Notes: generated by a model not told the origin, from the sequence alone. A DNA stretch of 64,000 bases from Streptomyces sp. SID13031 (GCF_010548305.1 NZ_JAAGLV010000027.1:1-64000), one strand, 5' to 3'. Positions 1 to 8,844 are shown, counted from the stretch's first letter. Numbers and translations are program-made.

Positions 1-123
1 TCGACCGCGTACGACGCGGCAGGTGACCGTAAGCGAGCACGCGCCTCGATGCGCACGGCGATCGCGAACCACAACGCCAGCGGCCCCAACCCACCGCGCA
101 CCGTCTCAGGGGTTAACCCCTGA
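1..123 (+). CDS. 3' end of a gene cut by the window edge (uncertain)
   Basis: Frame 1 is open from the first base to a TGA at 121-123, and its third codon positions are nearly all G or C. It would encode about 40 residues of a basic, helical-looking C-terminus ending in SGVNP. The stop falls inside a perfect palindrome, as expected for a gene end with a terminator. The opposite strand is also open from a GTG at 101 and reads as a hydrophobic N-terminus. Third positions coincide in the two frames, so codon bias cannot separate them. No family recognised. Confidence 0.3.
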   Translation, partial: STAYDAAGDRKRARASMRTAIANHNASGPNPPRTVSGVNP

Positions 124-127
124 GACG
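102..127. repeat. 26-bp perfect palindrome, GTCTCAGGGGTT family
   Basis: A perfect dyad centred on GGGGTTAACCCC with no unpaired centre. The same GTCTCAGGGGTT half-site recurs near 8848 and, inverted, near 8920. As RNA it could only form a hairpin with a minimal loop. It could be a protein-binding site or a member of a dispersed palindromic repeat; it is not followed by a T tract. Confidence 0.7.
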
Positions 128-231
128 TGCCGAGGGCGGGCGGGCAGGCCGGGGTGCATCCCTACCGAGGGGTAGCCGTGAGTTTCCTGTGAGTTGGCTG
201 GCAACGGCACAGTGTGGCCTGACAACGCGGT

Positions 232-2799
232 GTGGATCGGGATACCTTCAGGGGGTGCGTGGCGACCGCCACGGACGAGGTCGGAGACTGGGTGGGCCGT
301 CCTTTGCCTTCAGATGGGGCTCGCCGCGGTTCGGACGACGCCCAGGCAACGGGTTTCGGTGATCTGCTGCGCCGGCACCGGCGAGACGCCGGATTGTCGC
401 AGGAGGGACTGGCGGAGCTCGCCGGACTGAGCGTCGACGCGATCGCGGCGCTCGAGCGAGGTCGCCGCCGAGCGCCCAGACCGCACACGCTTCGCCTGCT
501 GGGAGACGCGCTCCGGCTCGGCGCCCCCGATCGCGCCCAGCTCACTGCCGCTGCCCGCCGCGACGACAACGCCGGTCCCCGGTCGTCGACGATGCGCGCG
601 ACGCCGGCCCCTGCGGACGAGTTGATCGGCCGCACGGACGAGCTGGCCGAGGTCGGCCGACTGGTCGGCGAGCGGAGCACCAGGCTGATGACGTTGAGCG
701 GTCCGGGCGGCGTAGGCAAGACCCGCCTTGCGCTCGCCGTCGCCGCCGAGGTCGCCCATCGCTTCGAAGACGGCGTCTGCTGGGTGCCGCTCGCTCCGGT
801 CTCGGATCCGGCTGCGGTCGCCTCGGCGGTGGCCGCATCGACCGGACTGCACCCGCTCGACGGAGCCCGCCTGATCCAGGAGATCGGCCGGCAGATCGGC
901 CGGCGCAACGTGCTGCTCGTGCTCGACAACTGCGAACACGTCGTCGCCGATACCGCGACGATCTGCTCCGCGCTGCTGGAGTACTGCCCGAACCTCTCCA
1001 TCCTCGCCTCCAGCCGCGAGCTCCTGCGGATCGCCGGCGAGAGCGTGTACGTCGTGCAGCCGCTCGCACTGCCGGAGACGAACGACGAGCTCGACACCTC
1101 GCCCGCCGTGAAGCTCTTCGTCGACCGGGCCACCGCGCGTGGTCACCAGCCCGTCGAGCAACGCGAGCAGGTGGCCCGCGTCGTCCGCCGGCTCGAAGGT
1201 ATGCCGCTCGCGATCGAGCTAGCTGCCGCTCGCACGAACGTGCTGACCGTCGAGGAGCTGGCCGCCGAGCTGGAGACCTCCTTCGGCATCCTGGCCGGTG
1301 GCACGAGTAGCGCGGGTCCGCGGCAGCAGTCCCTGTACGGCGCGATCGAGTGGAGCCATGACCTGCTGACCCCGCCGGAGCGCGAACTGTTCGCGCTGCT
1401 GTCGGTGTTCGTCGGCGGCTGGACGTTGAACGCAGCGGCGGCGGTGCTCTCCGGCACGGTCGTCCCGGGACCGCTGGAGCGAGCAGTGGCGCTCGACCTC
1501 ACCAGCCGGCTCGTGGACAAGTCGTTGATCCGGGTCAGCCGCGACCGTGGCATCGCGCGGTACGACATGCTCGCCGTGATCCGCGAGTTCGCCGCCGGCC
1601 AGCTCGCTGCCTCCGGTCGTACAGAGGAGATCGCGCGGCACCACGCCGCCTTCTACATCTCGCTCGCCGAGGAGGCCGAGGGGCACCTGCGCGGCGCCAA
1701 CCAGGCCGACTGGCTCGATCGGCTCGACGGCGAGCTCGACAATCTCCGCGCCGCGATGACGTGGTCACTACGATCCGGTACTGCGGGCGAACCCGTTCGC
1801 CTCGCAGGTGGACTGTGGTTGTTCTGCTACCTGCGCGGCCACTACGCCGAGGGCAGCGAGTGGCTCGAGCGTGCCGTGACCGGCATGGAGGTCGTCGAGC
1901 CGCGGTACCAGGCGAAGGCGGCGCTGGGTGCGGGGATGCTGGCCTTCCTGCAATGCGAGTACGAGGTCGCCACGACGCGACTGGAGTCGGCGCTCACGCA
2001 GTACAAGGCACTCGACGACACCGCCGGTACTGCCCTGGTCATGCAGCGACTCGGGGGAGTGGCCCGCGAGCGCGGCGACTATGTGACCGCGGAGAACCTG
2101 CACTGCCAGAGCTACGACCTGTTCGAGAGCCTCGGCGATCGGTCGGGGATGTCCTGGGCGCACAACCACCTCGGGTTCGTCGCCTGGCTGCGCGGGGATC
2201 TCGAGATCGGGGCGCGCCGGTGCCGCCGGGCTCGCGACAGCTTCCGGGTGCTCGGTGATGGCGAAGGACTGGCCTGGTCGCTGATCAGCCTGGGCACGAT
2301 TGCGCAGTACAGCGGTGAGCTCACCGAGGCCGAGGATCTGCTGCTCGAGAGCCTGGCGCTGTCGCAGCGGCTCGGGTATCGCGAAGGTGTCGCCTGGTCG
2401 CTCAACCAGCTGGGCATCGTCGAGCGGCGCCGGGGCTTCACCGACCGTGCGGTGCACCTGCTCGACGAGAGCCTCGCGGAGCATCGCGATCTCGGTGACC
2501 GCTGGCGGTCGGCGAGCGTGCTGGAGGAGCTGGCCACGGTGGCTCAACAGCGCAACCGGATGGAGTACGCCGCCTTCCTGATCGGTGCGGCCGACGGCAT
2601 CCGCGAGGTCATCGGTGCGCCGGTGCCCGAGGTCGAGAAGCCCGACCAGCTCGCCACCCGGCGGTCGATCGAGCAGACCCTCGACCGTCGTGCCTTCCGG
2701 GCCGCTTGGTCGGCCGGTCGCGCGGCACCGCTGGCGGCGGTCGCCGATGGCTACCCGGGCTCGGGCGGCAGCGCCCAGGACCGCTCGAACCGTCTCTGA
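232..2799 (+). CDS. XRE-type HTH / NB-ARC ATPase / TPR transcriptional regulator
   Basis: An 855-residue STAND-type regulator. An XRE-like helix-turn-helix lies near residues 42-80 (FGDLLRRHRR, LSQEGLAELAGLS). An NB-ARC ATPase follows, with Walker A GPGGVGKT at 157-164 and a Walker B-like LLVLDNCEH near 228-236. The C-terminal half is a chain of TPR-like helices (repeated GxxxGxA and LExAL patterns). This architecture is known from actinobacterial SARP-like and LuxR-like regulators, where nucleotide state gates DNA binding; the ligand is unknown. The GTG at 232 has no clear ribosome-binding site, and a GTG at 259 is equally possible. It is monocistronic, and its stop borders a large inverted repeat. 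Confidence 0.85.
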   Translation: MDRDTFRGCVATATDEVGDWVGRPLPSDGARRGSDDAQATGFGDLLRRHRRDAGLSQEGLAELAGLSVDAIAALERGRRRAPRPHTLRLLGDALRLGAPDRAQLTAAARRDDNAGPRSSTMRATPAPADELIGRTDELAEVGRLVGERSTRLMTLSGPGGVGKTRLALAVAAEVAHRFEDGVCWVPLAPVSDPAAVASAVAASTGLHPLDGARLIQEIGRQIGRRNVLLVLDNCEHVVADTATICSALLEYCPNLSILASSRELLRIAGESVYVVQPLALPETNDELDTSPAVKLFVDRATARGHQPVEQREQVARVVRRLEGMPLAIELAAARTNVLTVEELAAELETSFGILAGGTSSAGPRQQSLYGAIEWSHDLLTPPERELFALLSVFVGGWTLNAAAAVLSGTVVPGPLERAVALDLTSRLVDKSLIRVSRDRGIARYDMLAVIREFAAGQLAASGRTEEIARHHAAFYISLAEEAEGHLRGANQADWLDRLDGELDNLRAAMTWSLRSGTAGEPVRLAGGLWLFCYLRGHYAEGSEWLERAVTGMEVVEPRYQAKAALGAGMLAFLQCEYEVATTRLESALTQYKALDDTAGTALVMQRLGGVARERGDYVTAENLHCQSYDLFESLGDRSGMSWAHNHLGFVAWLRGDLEIGARRCRRARDSFRVLGDGEGLAWSLISLGTIAQYSGELTEAEDLLLESLALSQRLGYREGVAWSLNQLGIVERRRGFTDRAVHLLDESLAEHRDLGDRWRSASVLEELATVAQQRNRMEYAAFLIGAADGIREVIGAPVPEVEKPDQLATRRSIEQTLDRRAFRAAWSAGRAAPLAAVADGYPGSGGSAQDRSNRL

Positions 2800-2925
2800 T
2801 CAAGCGGAGCCGGACCGCCACCACACACTGACCACCGCCGGCCGCTGACTCCCACGCTCCGCAACGCCGGTTGGGCGCCCGCCGGCGGAGGTTGATGTGT
2901 GATGGCGGTCCGGTTCCGCCTGACG
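2800..2925. repeat. Large imperfect inverted repeat (about 43-45 bp arms)
   Basis: Arm 2800-2843 is a near-complement of arm 2881-2925, with about 37 bp between them. Because the arms match so well, both strands encode the same short peptide (AEPDRHHT) in one frame. It begins right after the stop of the upstream regulator and precedes the promoter of the next gene. It could act as a strong terminator hairpin or be a miniature palindromic element. Confidence 0.75.
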
Positions 2926-2941
2926 GGAATCGGTTCCGCAA

Positions 2942-2961
2942 TGTGGGTAAGCGCTTGCCAA
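2942..2961. promoter_or_regulatory. LacI-family-type operator (GGTAAGCGCTTGCC)
   Basis: The core AAGCGCTT (2949-2956) is the classical centre of LacI/CcpA-type operators, with matched GG/CC flanks. A further GCTTGCCA follows nearby. It lies about 60 bp upstream of the Tat-exported beta-helix gene, where a carbohydrate-responsive repressor would act. Which regulator binds it is not known; a LacI-family gene is at 23599. Confidence 0.5.
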
Positions 2962-3017
2962 GTGGCTTGCCACATCGCAGGATAGGCCTCCTGATCCGCC
3001 CATCAGGAAGGTGTTCG

Positions 3018-4631
3018 ATGACGAACTTGTTCAGCAGGAGGACTCTGCTCGGAGCCGGGGGAGCGGTGGTCGGGGGAGCCGCATTAGGCTCACTCGGCAT
3101 GGGCCAGGCGTCGGGAGCGACTCCGCAGGCGTCCACCACCGGTTTGTGGCAGTCGGAGCGAGTCCGGTACGACGCGAAGTATCGGCTCGTCTACACGGCC
3201 GACGCCGAGGGGAACCGGATCCCCGACTTCAGCTACGCCGGCTACAAGTACGGCGACAGTCCGATCCCGCACGTGCGGACGGTGAAGACCGTCAAGCCGA
3301 TCGACGGTGACAACACCGCCCACCTGCAGGCCGCGATCGACGAGGTCGGCCAACGCGCGCCGGATCGCAGTGGCTTCCGTGGCGCGCTACTGCTTGCCCC
3401 TGGCAACTATCCGGTCGCCGGTACGCTCCGGGTGAACCAGTCCGGCGTCGTACTGCGTGGCTCTGGCGACGGTGCCGACCCCAAGCGGAACACCATCATT
3501 CAGGCGACCGGCAATACGCCCGTCTCGCGCGATGTGATCGTGCTCGGCGGCGGGACCAGCACCGGTTGGAGGGGGCAGGTCCCCGGCACCCGGACGGATA
3601 TCACCAGCGACTGGGTGCAGGTCGGATCGCGATCGTTCGACGTCGCCGACGCGAGTGCGCTCAGGCGGGGCGACAACATCATCCTGATCCACCCGTGCAC
3701 AGAGGCCTGGCTCACCGCGGTCGACCACGGTGGTACGGCGACGGACGCCGGCTGGACCGTCGACAGTCAGCCGATCACCTACAACCGCTACATCGACTCG
3801 ATCCGCGGCAACACCGTGACCGTCGACGTACCGCTGTTCGAGCACCTGCGACGGGATCGCTCGCAGTCCTACCTGTACGTTTGGGACCGAGCCGGCCTGG
3901 TGACCGGCGTCGGTGTCGAGAGCCTGCGGATCGACATCCAGTTCGCGGGCGATCCGGATGTCGACGAGGCGCACGCCTGGGTCGGGGTGAAGGTCCGGCA
4001 GGTCGAGGATGCCTGGGTCCGGGACAGCACCTTCCTGCACTTCGCGAAGGCGGGCGTCGAGACCACGGAGGCGACCCGGGTGACGGTCCGGAACTGCCGC
4101 GCTCTCGATCCTGCCTCGGTCGTCACCGGCGGGCTGCGCTACAACTTCAACTGCGAGTCGTTCTCGCAGCAGGTGCTGTTCGCGGACTGTCACGCGAGCA
4201 AGGCCCGGCACGCCTTCATCTCGAACGGCGCCAGCAGCGCCTCGGGCCTCGTCTTCCTGCGCGGTACGTCGGAAGGCGCGCTCGCGTCGAGTGAGGGGCA
4301 CCGGCGCTGGAGCCAGGGGCTGCTCTGGGACAACTACCGCGATATCGCGCCGCAGGTCGATCTGACCCTGGGGATCTACAACCGCGGCGACTACGGCACC
4401 GGGCACGGCTGGGCGACCTCGCACTCGGTCGGGTGGAACTGCGACACGGGCACCGCCAAGCTCGTCGTCCAGAAGCCGCCGACGGCGCAGAACTACGCGA
4501 TCGGGTGCCGGGGAGTCGTCACCGGTGACGGTCCGTTCACTCAGCCGGCCGGCTACATCGAGGGTGCGAACCGCTCGGGGCTGTTTCCGCCGTCGCTCTA
4601 TCAGGCGCAGTACGTGGACCGGCACCGCTGA
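3018..4631 (+). CDS. Tat-exported right-handed beta-helix protein (pectate-lyase-like fold)
   Basis: A 537-residue protein with a twin-arginine signal (SRRTLLGAGG) followed by a hydrophobic, alanine-rich stretch and a probable cleavage site near residue 34, so it is exported folded. The mature part resembles the pectate lyase superfamily: an early DNTAHLQAAIDEV segment, as in GH28/PL-type N-termini, then PGNYPV, VVLRGSGDG and successive short beta-strand rungs. The substrate is unclear; a polysaccharide is likely from the fold and from the LacI-type operator upstream. ATG 3018 is chosen over an upstream in-frame start because AGGAAG lies 8 bases before it and the Tat motif follows at once. 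A long hairpin follows at 4942-4980. Confidence 0.75.
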   Translation: MTNLFSRRTLLGAGGAVVGGAALGSLGMGQASGATPQASTTGLWQSERVRYDAKYRLVYTADAEGNRIPDFSYAGYKYGDSPIPHVRTVKTVKPIDGDNTAHLQAAIDEVGQRAPDRSGFRGALLLAPGNYPVAGTLRVNQSGVVLRGSGDGADPKRNTIIQATGNTPVSRDVIVLGGGTSTGWRGQVPGTRTDITSDWVQVGSRSFDVADASALRRGDNIILIHPCTEAWLTAVDHGGTATDAGWTVDSQPITYNRYIDSIRGNTVTVDVPLFEHLRRDRSQSYLYVWDRAGLVTGVGVESLRIDIQFAGDPDVDEAHAWVGVKVRQVEDAWVRDSTFLHFAKAGVETTEATRVTVRNCRALDPASVVTGGLRYNFNCESFSQQVLFADCHASKARHAFISNGASSASGLVFLRGTSEGALASSEGHRRWSQGLLWDNYRDIAPQVDLTLGIYNRGDYGTGHGWATSHSVGWNCDTGTAKLVVQKPPTAQNYAIGCRGVVTGDGPFTQPAGYIEGANRSGLFPPSLYQAQYVDRHR

Positions 4632-5037
4632 GGCTATGAACTGGGCGCCAAACAGCCTCGCGAGGCACCACGACCTGGGGGATCGAAGGTACCTCGCGAG
4701 GGATCTGGGAGCCGGGATGCTCCATCGGTGAACGAGGTCCCGGCCAGCTGCGTCTGTCTGACCCCCCAGGCAGTCCCCCCACCCAGCAGCCGGCCGAAGC
4801 CACGTTCGGCGATGTCACCCTTGCACCGGCCCTCCCAGTCGATGCTCGGTTCTCCCGCGCTGACTCAAGGTTCCCGTGGTCACGCTGCGTGGCACAGGGA
4901 CGGAACCCTGACATCGCCCTGACAAACACAGGGTGACAACGAACGCCTCGTCACGTTCTTGCGGATCGTGACGAGGCGTTTGCTTTCCGTGCCCGAAAAG
5001 GCCGGAACGAGCGGATTAATTGAGCTGGTAAATCCGG
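4632..5037. other. Gap between convergent genes with twin CCTCGCGAGG palindromes
   Basis: No convincing gene. Two identical 10-bp palindromes CCTCGCGAGG lie at 4656-4665 and 4692-4701, 36 bp apart. The right end carries a strong hairpin at 4942-4980. The rest is unremarkable. Confidence 0.6.
4942..4980. terminator. Bidirectional hairpin terminator
   Basis: A perfect 14-bp stem (AACGCCTCGTCACG and its complement) with an 11-base loop, followed on the + strand by TTGCTTTCC. It sits between convergent genes, 310 bp after the beta-helix gene and 57 bp after the S33 peptidase stop on the minus strand. Confidence 0.75.
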
Positions 5038-6750
5038 TTAGCGCAGATATCCCGAGACTGCTTTGGTGAATCCGGCGATCCGGTACAGCGGTGCGCCCGC
5101 GCCCTCCCCGTCAGAATGAGAAACGGACGGGGCCGGAATTCCCTCACCCTTGCAGCTGAGGTCCTCGGCCGGCGCCACCCCGGTGGTGAGGAAGGTGTTG
5201 ACGAGCTTGTCCGCGCACTTGTTCACACCGCCGTAGATGCCGTGGTCGCCCTCGCCCGTGACGGTCAGCAGCCGCGATCCGGCGTACCGGTGGTGGGCCG
5301 AGGCGGCCAGCGAGAAGTTGGTGGCGGGGTCGTGCACGGACTGCACCATCAACGTCGTCGGCAAGCCTTTGCCGGTCGGCGTCGGCATCTCGGGAGCTGA
5401 GCGATCCCAGTAGAAGCAGGGGTTCTCGTTCATGCCCCAACCGAGCAGCGGGTACTTCGGGCCGAGCTCGGCGGCGAGTTGGTCGCCGTACTCGCGGCCT
5501 TGCGGCCAGGGGGTGTCGTTGCAGGTGACCGCGGTGAAGGTTGCGTTCTCCGCGTCGTCGGCGAAGGCCTGGCCCGCCGGCGGCAGTCCGACCGGACCCC
5601 GGCTCGCGCGACGGACGAGCTCCTGCTGGCGAGCCAGCGGCAACGCGTCGACCTTGCGTTGGGCGGCCTTCGGTCCACCCTTGAGCTGCGCGGCGGTCAG
5701 TTCACGGAAAAAGGCGAGATCCAGTGCCAGTGACTGGAAATCCATCTTTGTATACATATCCGCGGCGATGAGCTGGTCGAGCGCGTTCTGGTCGTAGGTG
5801 ATCTTCATCGAGCCGTCGAGGAACTCTTCGACGGCCGGCTGCTTTTTCAGTTCCCGGCGGAGCCGCTCGTAAGTCCTGATCACCAAGCGTGGCGAAGAGC
5901 CGAGTTTCAGCTGGTCGTCGTGCTCGGCGGCCCAGGTCGCGAAGTCCTCGCGGAAGCGGCGCTCGAAGGCCTGCGGCTGGGCCACGAAGGTGTCCGACCA
6001 CGGCTTGGTGAAGTCGGTGTTCGAGTCGAGTACGAAGCGTCCGACGTGGGCCGGGAAATAGGTCTGGTAGTACGCGCCGAGCCAGGTGCCGCCGGAGTAC
6101 CCGAGCCAGTCGATCTTGTCGTAGCCGAGCAGCTGGCGGATCAGGTCGATGTCCTGGACGGTCTGCGCGGTGTTGACGTAGGGGAGCAGGCCGCGCGACT
6201 GGCCGTCGCAGTACGGCCTGGTCAGCTCACCCGCCGCGGCGATCAGGTCGAGGTTGCCGCTGTCGCGGTCGCGCGCGTCCATGGTGAAGCCGGGTGCGCC
6301 TTGGCAGCTGACGTTGGAACTGTCGCCGGTGCCACGCGGGTCGAAGCCGACGAAGAGGTGATCATTGCCGAGTCCGGACTGACTGGCCAGGTACGGCGCC
6401 ATGCCCAGCCCTGCCCCACCGGGACCGCCGGGGTTGCCGAAGAGGACACGGCTCGGCCTGGTCTTGCCAGTGGGGGTGACCTTGCTGATGGCGAGGTCGA
6501 TGTCGTTGCCGGCGTACTGGTTCGACCAGTCGCGCGGCGCGGCGATCTTGGCGCAGAACGTCCGGTACTCCGGATCGCCGCACTGCTTCCAGACGGGTTT
6601 CTGCTTCAGGTACCGATTGGCCACGTCGTTGGGCCTGCTCTGCACCTGCGCGGTACCGGCTGGGAGAGAGGCGCTCGCTCCGGAGCCCGGGATCGCGAGC
6701 AGAGCGGCAGCGCTGATACCGAGGCCGGCGGCCAGGGTACGGAACTTCAT
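5038..6750 (-). CDS. Secreted S33-family tripeptidyl aminopeptidase-like protease
   Basis: A 570-residue alpha/beta hydrolase of the actinobacterial TAP/SlpD type, which removes N-terminal tripeptides outside the cell. It has a Sec-type signal peptide (MKFRTLAAGLGISAAALLAI, then an AxA-like site). The oxyanion region is FGNPGGPGGAG. The nucleophile elbow is GYSGGTW with Ser219. The acid and base lie in VHDPATN and EGDHGIYGG near the C-terminus, within a TAP-like C-terminal domain. The start at 6750 is preceded by GGAGG; an upstream in-frame ATG lacks this. It is transcribed divergently from the DinB gene. A second S33 enzyme is encoded at 16263. Confidence 0.88.
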   Translation of the reverse strand: MKFRTLAAGLGISAAALLAIPGSGASASLPAGTAQVQSRPNDVANRYLKQKPVWKQCGDPEYRTFCAKIAAPRDWSNQYAGNDIDLAISKVTPTGKTRPSRVLFGNPGGPGGAGLGMAPYLASQSGLGNDHLFVGFDPRGTGDSSNVSCQGAPGFTMDARDRDSGNLDLIAAAGELTRPYCDGQSRGLLPYVNTAQTVQDIDLIRQLLGYDKIDWLGYSGGTWLGAYYQTYFPAHVGRFVLDSNTDFTKPWSDTFVAQPQAFERRFREDFATWAAEHDDQLKLGSSPRLVIRTYERLRRELKKQPAVEEFLDGSMKITYDQNALDQLIAADMYTKMDFQSLALDLAFFRELTAAQLKGGPKAAQRKVDALPLARQQELVRRASRGPVGLPPAGQAFADDAENATFTAVTCNDTPWPQGREYGDQLAAELGPKYPLLGWGMNENPCFYWDRSAPEMPTPTGKGLPTTLMVQSVHDPATNFSLAASAHHRYAGSRLLTVTGEGDHGIYGGVNKCADKLVNTFLTTGVAPAEDLSCKGEGIPAPSVSHSDGEGAGAPLYRIAGFTKAVSGYLR

Positions 6751-6914
6751 ACATCCTCCAACGAATGGCCAAGCGTGATCGGACCGTCGCAATCTGTCAT
6801 GTCAGCGGTACGCCGTCGAGCACCACCCCCGGCCCGGCGCGGGATCGTCTGGATGCTAAGGGTCCAAGGCGTATCGCCGCGTTTCTGTCGGTGGCTGGTT
6901 CTAGGGTCGGCGGC

Positions 6915-7469
6915 ATGGGTGACTCTGGTGAATTGCTGATCGGGCAGTTGGAGTACTACTGGGATTTCCACCTGCGGCCGCGGCTGGAAGGGCTGACCGA
7001 CGACGAGTATCAGTGGGCGCCGGTGCAGCCGAGTTGGACCGTGCATCCGGATGCCAGTGGCGCTGTCGTGTTCGACATCGAGGATCCCGAGCCGTCGCCG
7101 CCACCGGTGCCGACGATCGCCTGGCGACTGGTCCACATCGCGGTCGGTTGCTTCGCCGTTCGCTACAGCGCCTTCTTCGACGGAACGATCGACGCACCTA
7201 TGTGGGACCCACGCCACCGCCCTGCAGATCTCCCCGTGACCGCCGATGCCGGGCTGGCGTTCCTGGACCACTGGTACGGGAAGTGGCACGACGCGATCCG
7301 CAGTCTCGACGACGCGGGCCTGGCCAAACCCCTCGGGCCGAAGGGCGGGCCGTACGCAGACGACCCGATGTTGGCGTTGATCAGCCACCTCAATCGCGAG
7401 ACCATGCACCACGGCGGTGAGATCTGCCTTCTCCGCGACCTCTACCGAGCCGGGCTGACGACGAAATGA
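6915..7469 (+). CDS. DinB-family (DUF664-type) protein
   Basis: A 184-residue four-helix-bundle protein of the DinB/YfiT superfamily. Metal-binding-type histidines appear in the first third (WRLVHIAVG) and near the end (HLNRETMHHGGEI). These proteins are often mycothiol- or bacillithiol-dependent transferases; the activity here is unknown. ATG 6915 fits the family N-terminus (LLIGQLEYYWDFHLRPRLEGL). It overlaps the next gene by an ATGA, so the two are probably translated together. Confidence 0.8.
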   Translation: MGDSGELLIGQLEYYWDFHLRPRLEGLTDDEYQWAPVQPSWTVHPDASGAVVFDIEDPEPSPPPVPTIAWRLVHIAVGCFAVRYSAFFDGTIDAPMWDPRHRPADLPVTADAGLAFLDHWYGKWHDAIRSLDDAGLAKPLGPKGGPYADDPMLALISHLNRETMHHGGEICLLRDLYRAGLTTK

Positions 7470-7903
7470 CCGCCTTCGACCTGCACATCGTCTTCGACTG
7501 CGCCGACCCCGACCGGGTCGCCCGCTTCTGGAGGGAAGCGCTCGGCGGCTACGACTTTCCGATGCCCGTACCGGACGGCTTCACGAGCTGGGACGAATGG
7601 GCCGACGCCCAGGGGATCCCGGTCGCCCAACGCCCCACCGCCCGCACCCTGGTCGACAAGGTGCGCGATCGCCCGGACATCTTCTTCCTGCAGGTGCCCG
7701 AAGCAAAGGCCGGCAAGAACCGCCTGCACCTCGACGTCAAGGTGGCGCAAGGCCTCGACGGAGCCGATCGCCGAGCAAGGATCGAGGCCGAGGCTGAGCG
7801 GCTGTCGGCACTGGGCGCCACGATCGCCGTGACGGTGGACCAACCCGAGGGCTTCCACCTCGTGATGCAGGACCCCGAAGGCAACGAGTTCTGCGTGGCC
7901 TGA
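7466..7903 (+). CDS. Glyoxalase-like (VOC superfamily) protein
   Basis: A 145-residue protein with the paired beta-alpha-beta-beta-beta modules of the vicinal oxygen chelate fold. The start (DLHIVFDCADPDRVARFW) and the end (HLVMQDPEGNEFCV) are standard signatures of small actinobacterial VOC proteins. The substrate is unknown. Its ATG overlaps the stop of the DinB gene (ATGA), so the pair forms a small operon. Confidence 0.85.
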   Translation: MTAFDLHIVFDCADPDRVARFWREALGGYDFPMPVPDGFTSWDEWADAQGIPVAQRPTARTLVDKVRDRPDIFFLQVPEAKAGKNRLHLDVKVAQGLDGADRRARIEAEAERLSALGATIAVTVDQPEGFHLVMQDPEGNEFCVA

Positions 7904-7906
7904 GGC

Positions 7907-8030
7907 TCAGTCGCGCAACGCGGCGAAGATCTCTCGCTGGACGGCGTCATCGGGATCATGACCGCCGGCGTACTTGCGCGGTGTGGCATCAGGCAACGCG
8001 GTGAGCAGCCAGTCGGCAGGCGCGGGAGTG
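7907..8030 (-). pseudogene. 3' remnant of a minus-strand gene
   Basis: A minus-strand frame with strong GC third-position bias runs from about 8030 to a TGA at 7907-7909. It encodes a plausible protein C-terminus (DWLLTALPDATPRKY, then DAVQREIFAALRD). No usable start codon precedes it, and an in-frame stop lies at 8054-8056. This looks like the surviving tail of a deleted gene. No family recognised. Confidence 0.4.
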
Positions 8031-8038
8031 AACCTAAC

Positions 8039-8052
8039 CGGACTGTGGTCCG
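8039..8052. promoter_or_regulatory. Inverted repeat CGGAC-N4-GTCCG upstream of the DsbA-like gene
   Basis: A perfect 5-bp dyad with a 4-base centre, 46 bases before the ATG of the DsbA-like gene, in an unusually AT-rich stretch. A plausible operator for a small repressor; weak evidence. Confidence 0.3.
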
Positions 8053-8097
8053 ATTATGTGTTATGGTCGGTTTTCCATTGTTTTGAAGGGGAAACTG

Positions 8098-8793
8098 ATG
8101 ACTGTTGCTGTCGCTCCGGGGACCATCGTCGTGTACTCCGACCTGTGGTGCTCGTTCGCTCACCTGGCCGTGCATCGGCTGCGAAAGGCGCGGGCCCGGC
8201 TGGGGTTGGAGGGGGTGGTGGCGTTCGATCACCATGCGTTTCCGTTGGAGTTGCTGAACGGGCACAGCAGTCCGCGGCCGGGGACGGACTCGGAAGTGGC
8301 GGCGATCGGGCGGCTTGATCCTGAGGCTGGGTGGAAGCTGTGGCAGGCGCCCGACTGGACCTATCCGACGACCACCTTGCCTGCGCTCGAGGCTGTGCAG
8401 GCGGCCAAGGAGCAAGGGTTGGCGGCCAGTGAGGCGCTGGATCTTGCGCTGCGCAAGGCGTTCTGGGTGGAGAGCCGGTGCATCAGCCTGCGGTCGGTGT
8501 TGCTGGAGGTTGCGGTGGAGACGACCGTTGTCGACGTTGATCAGTTGGCGGCCGCGTTGGACGACGGTCGTGCGCGCAAGCTGGTGATGGCCGACTTCGC
8601 CGTCTCGCAGACCGATACCGTCCAGTGCAGCCCACACCTGTTCCTCGCCGACGGTACGAGCGTGGCGAACCCAGGAGTCGAGGTCCACTACACCGGCGAA
8701 TACGGCACCGGTTTCCCGATTGCCACGGCCGACGACCCATCCATCTACGAGACCCTGCTCCTCCGCGCCGCCGGCTCCCTCCAAGCCATCTAG
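8098..8793 (+). CDS. DsbA-family thioredoxin-fold protein
   Basis: A 231-residue protein with a DsbA/FrnE-like thioredoxin fold. It opens with VVYSDLWCSFAH, where a CxxC redox pair would normally sit; only the first cysteine is present, so a dithiol oxidase role is unlikely and a glutathione- or mycothiol-dependent isomerase/transferase role is possible. A helical insert follows, and the domain closes with a cis-proline-like HLFLADGTSVANPGV segment. ATG 8098 is chosen because GAAGGGG precedes it by 7 bases. Confidence 0.75.
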   Translation: MTVAVAPGTIVVYSDLWCSFAHLAVHRLRKARARLGLEGVVAFDHHAFPLELLNGHSSPRPGTDSEVAAIGRLDPEAGWKLWQAPDWTYPTTTLPALEAVQAAKEQGLAASEALDLALRKAFWVESRCISLRSVLLEVAVETTVVDVDQLAAALDDGRARKLVMADFAVSQTDTVQCSPHLFLADGTSVANPGVEVHYTGEYGTGFPIATADDPSIYETLLLRAAGSLQAI

Positions 8794-8844
8794 CCTCCCA
8801 GCCCGTGGACCCAACCTCCCTCCACGGGCGCGCCCGGGCGAACC

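Noticed and set aside
2600..3140. Minus-strand ORFs around the 2800-2925 repeat
   Set aside because: Apparent similarity between strands is explained by the inverted repeat, not by a real gene.
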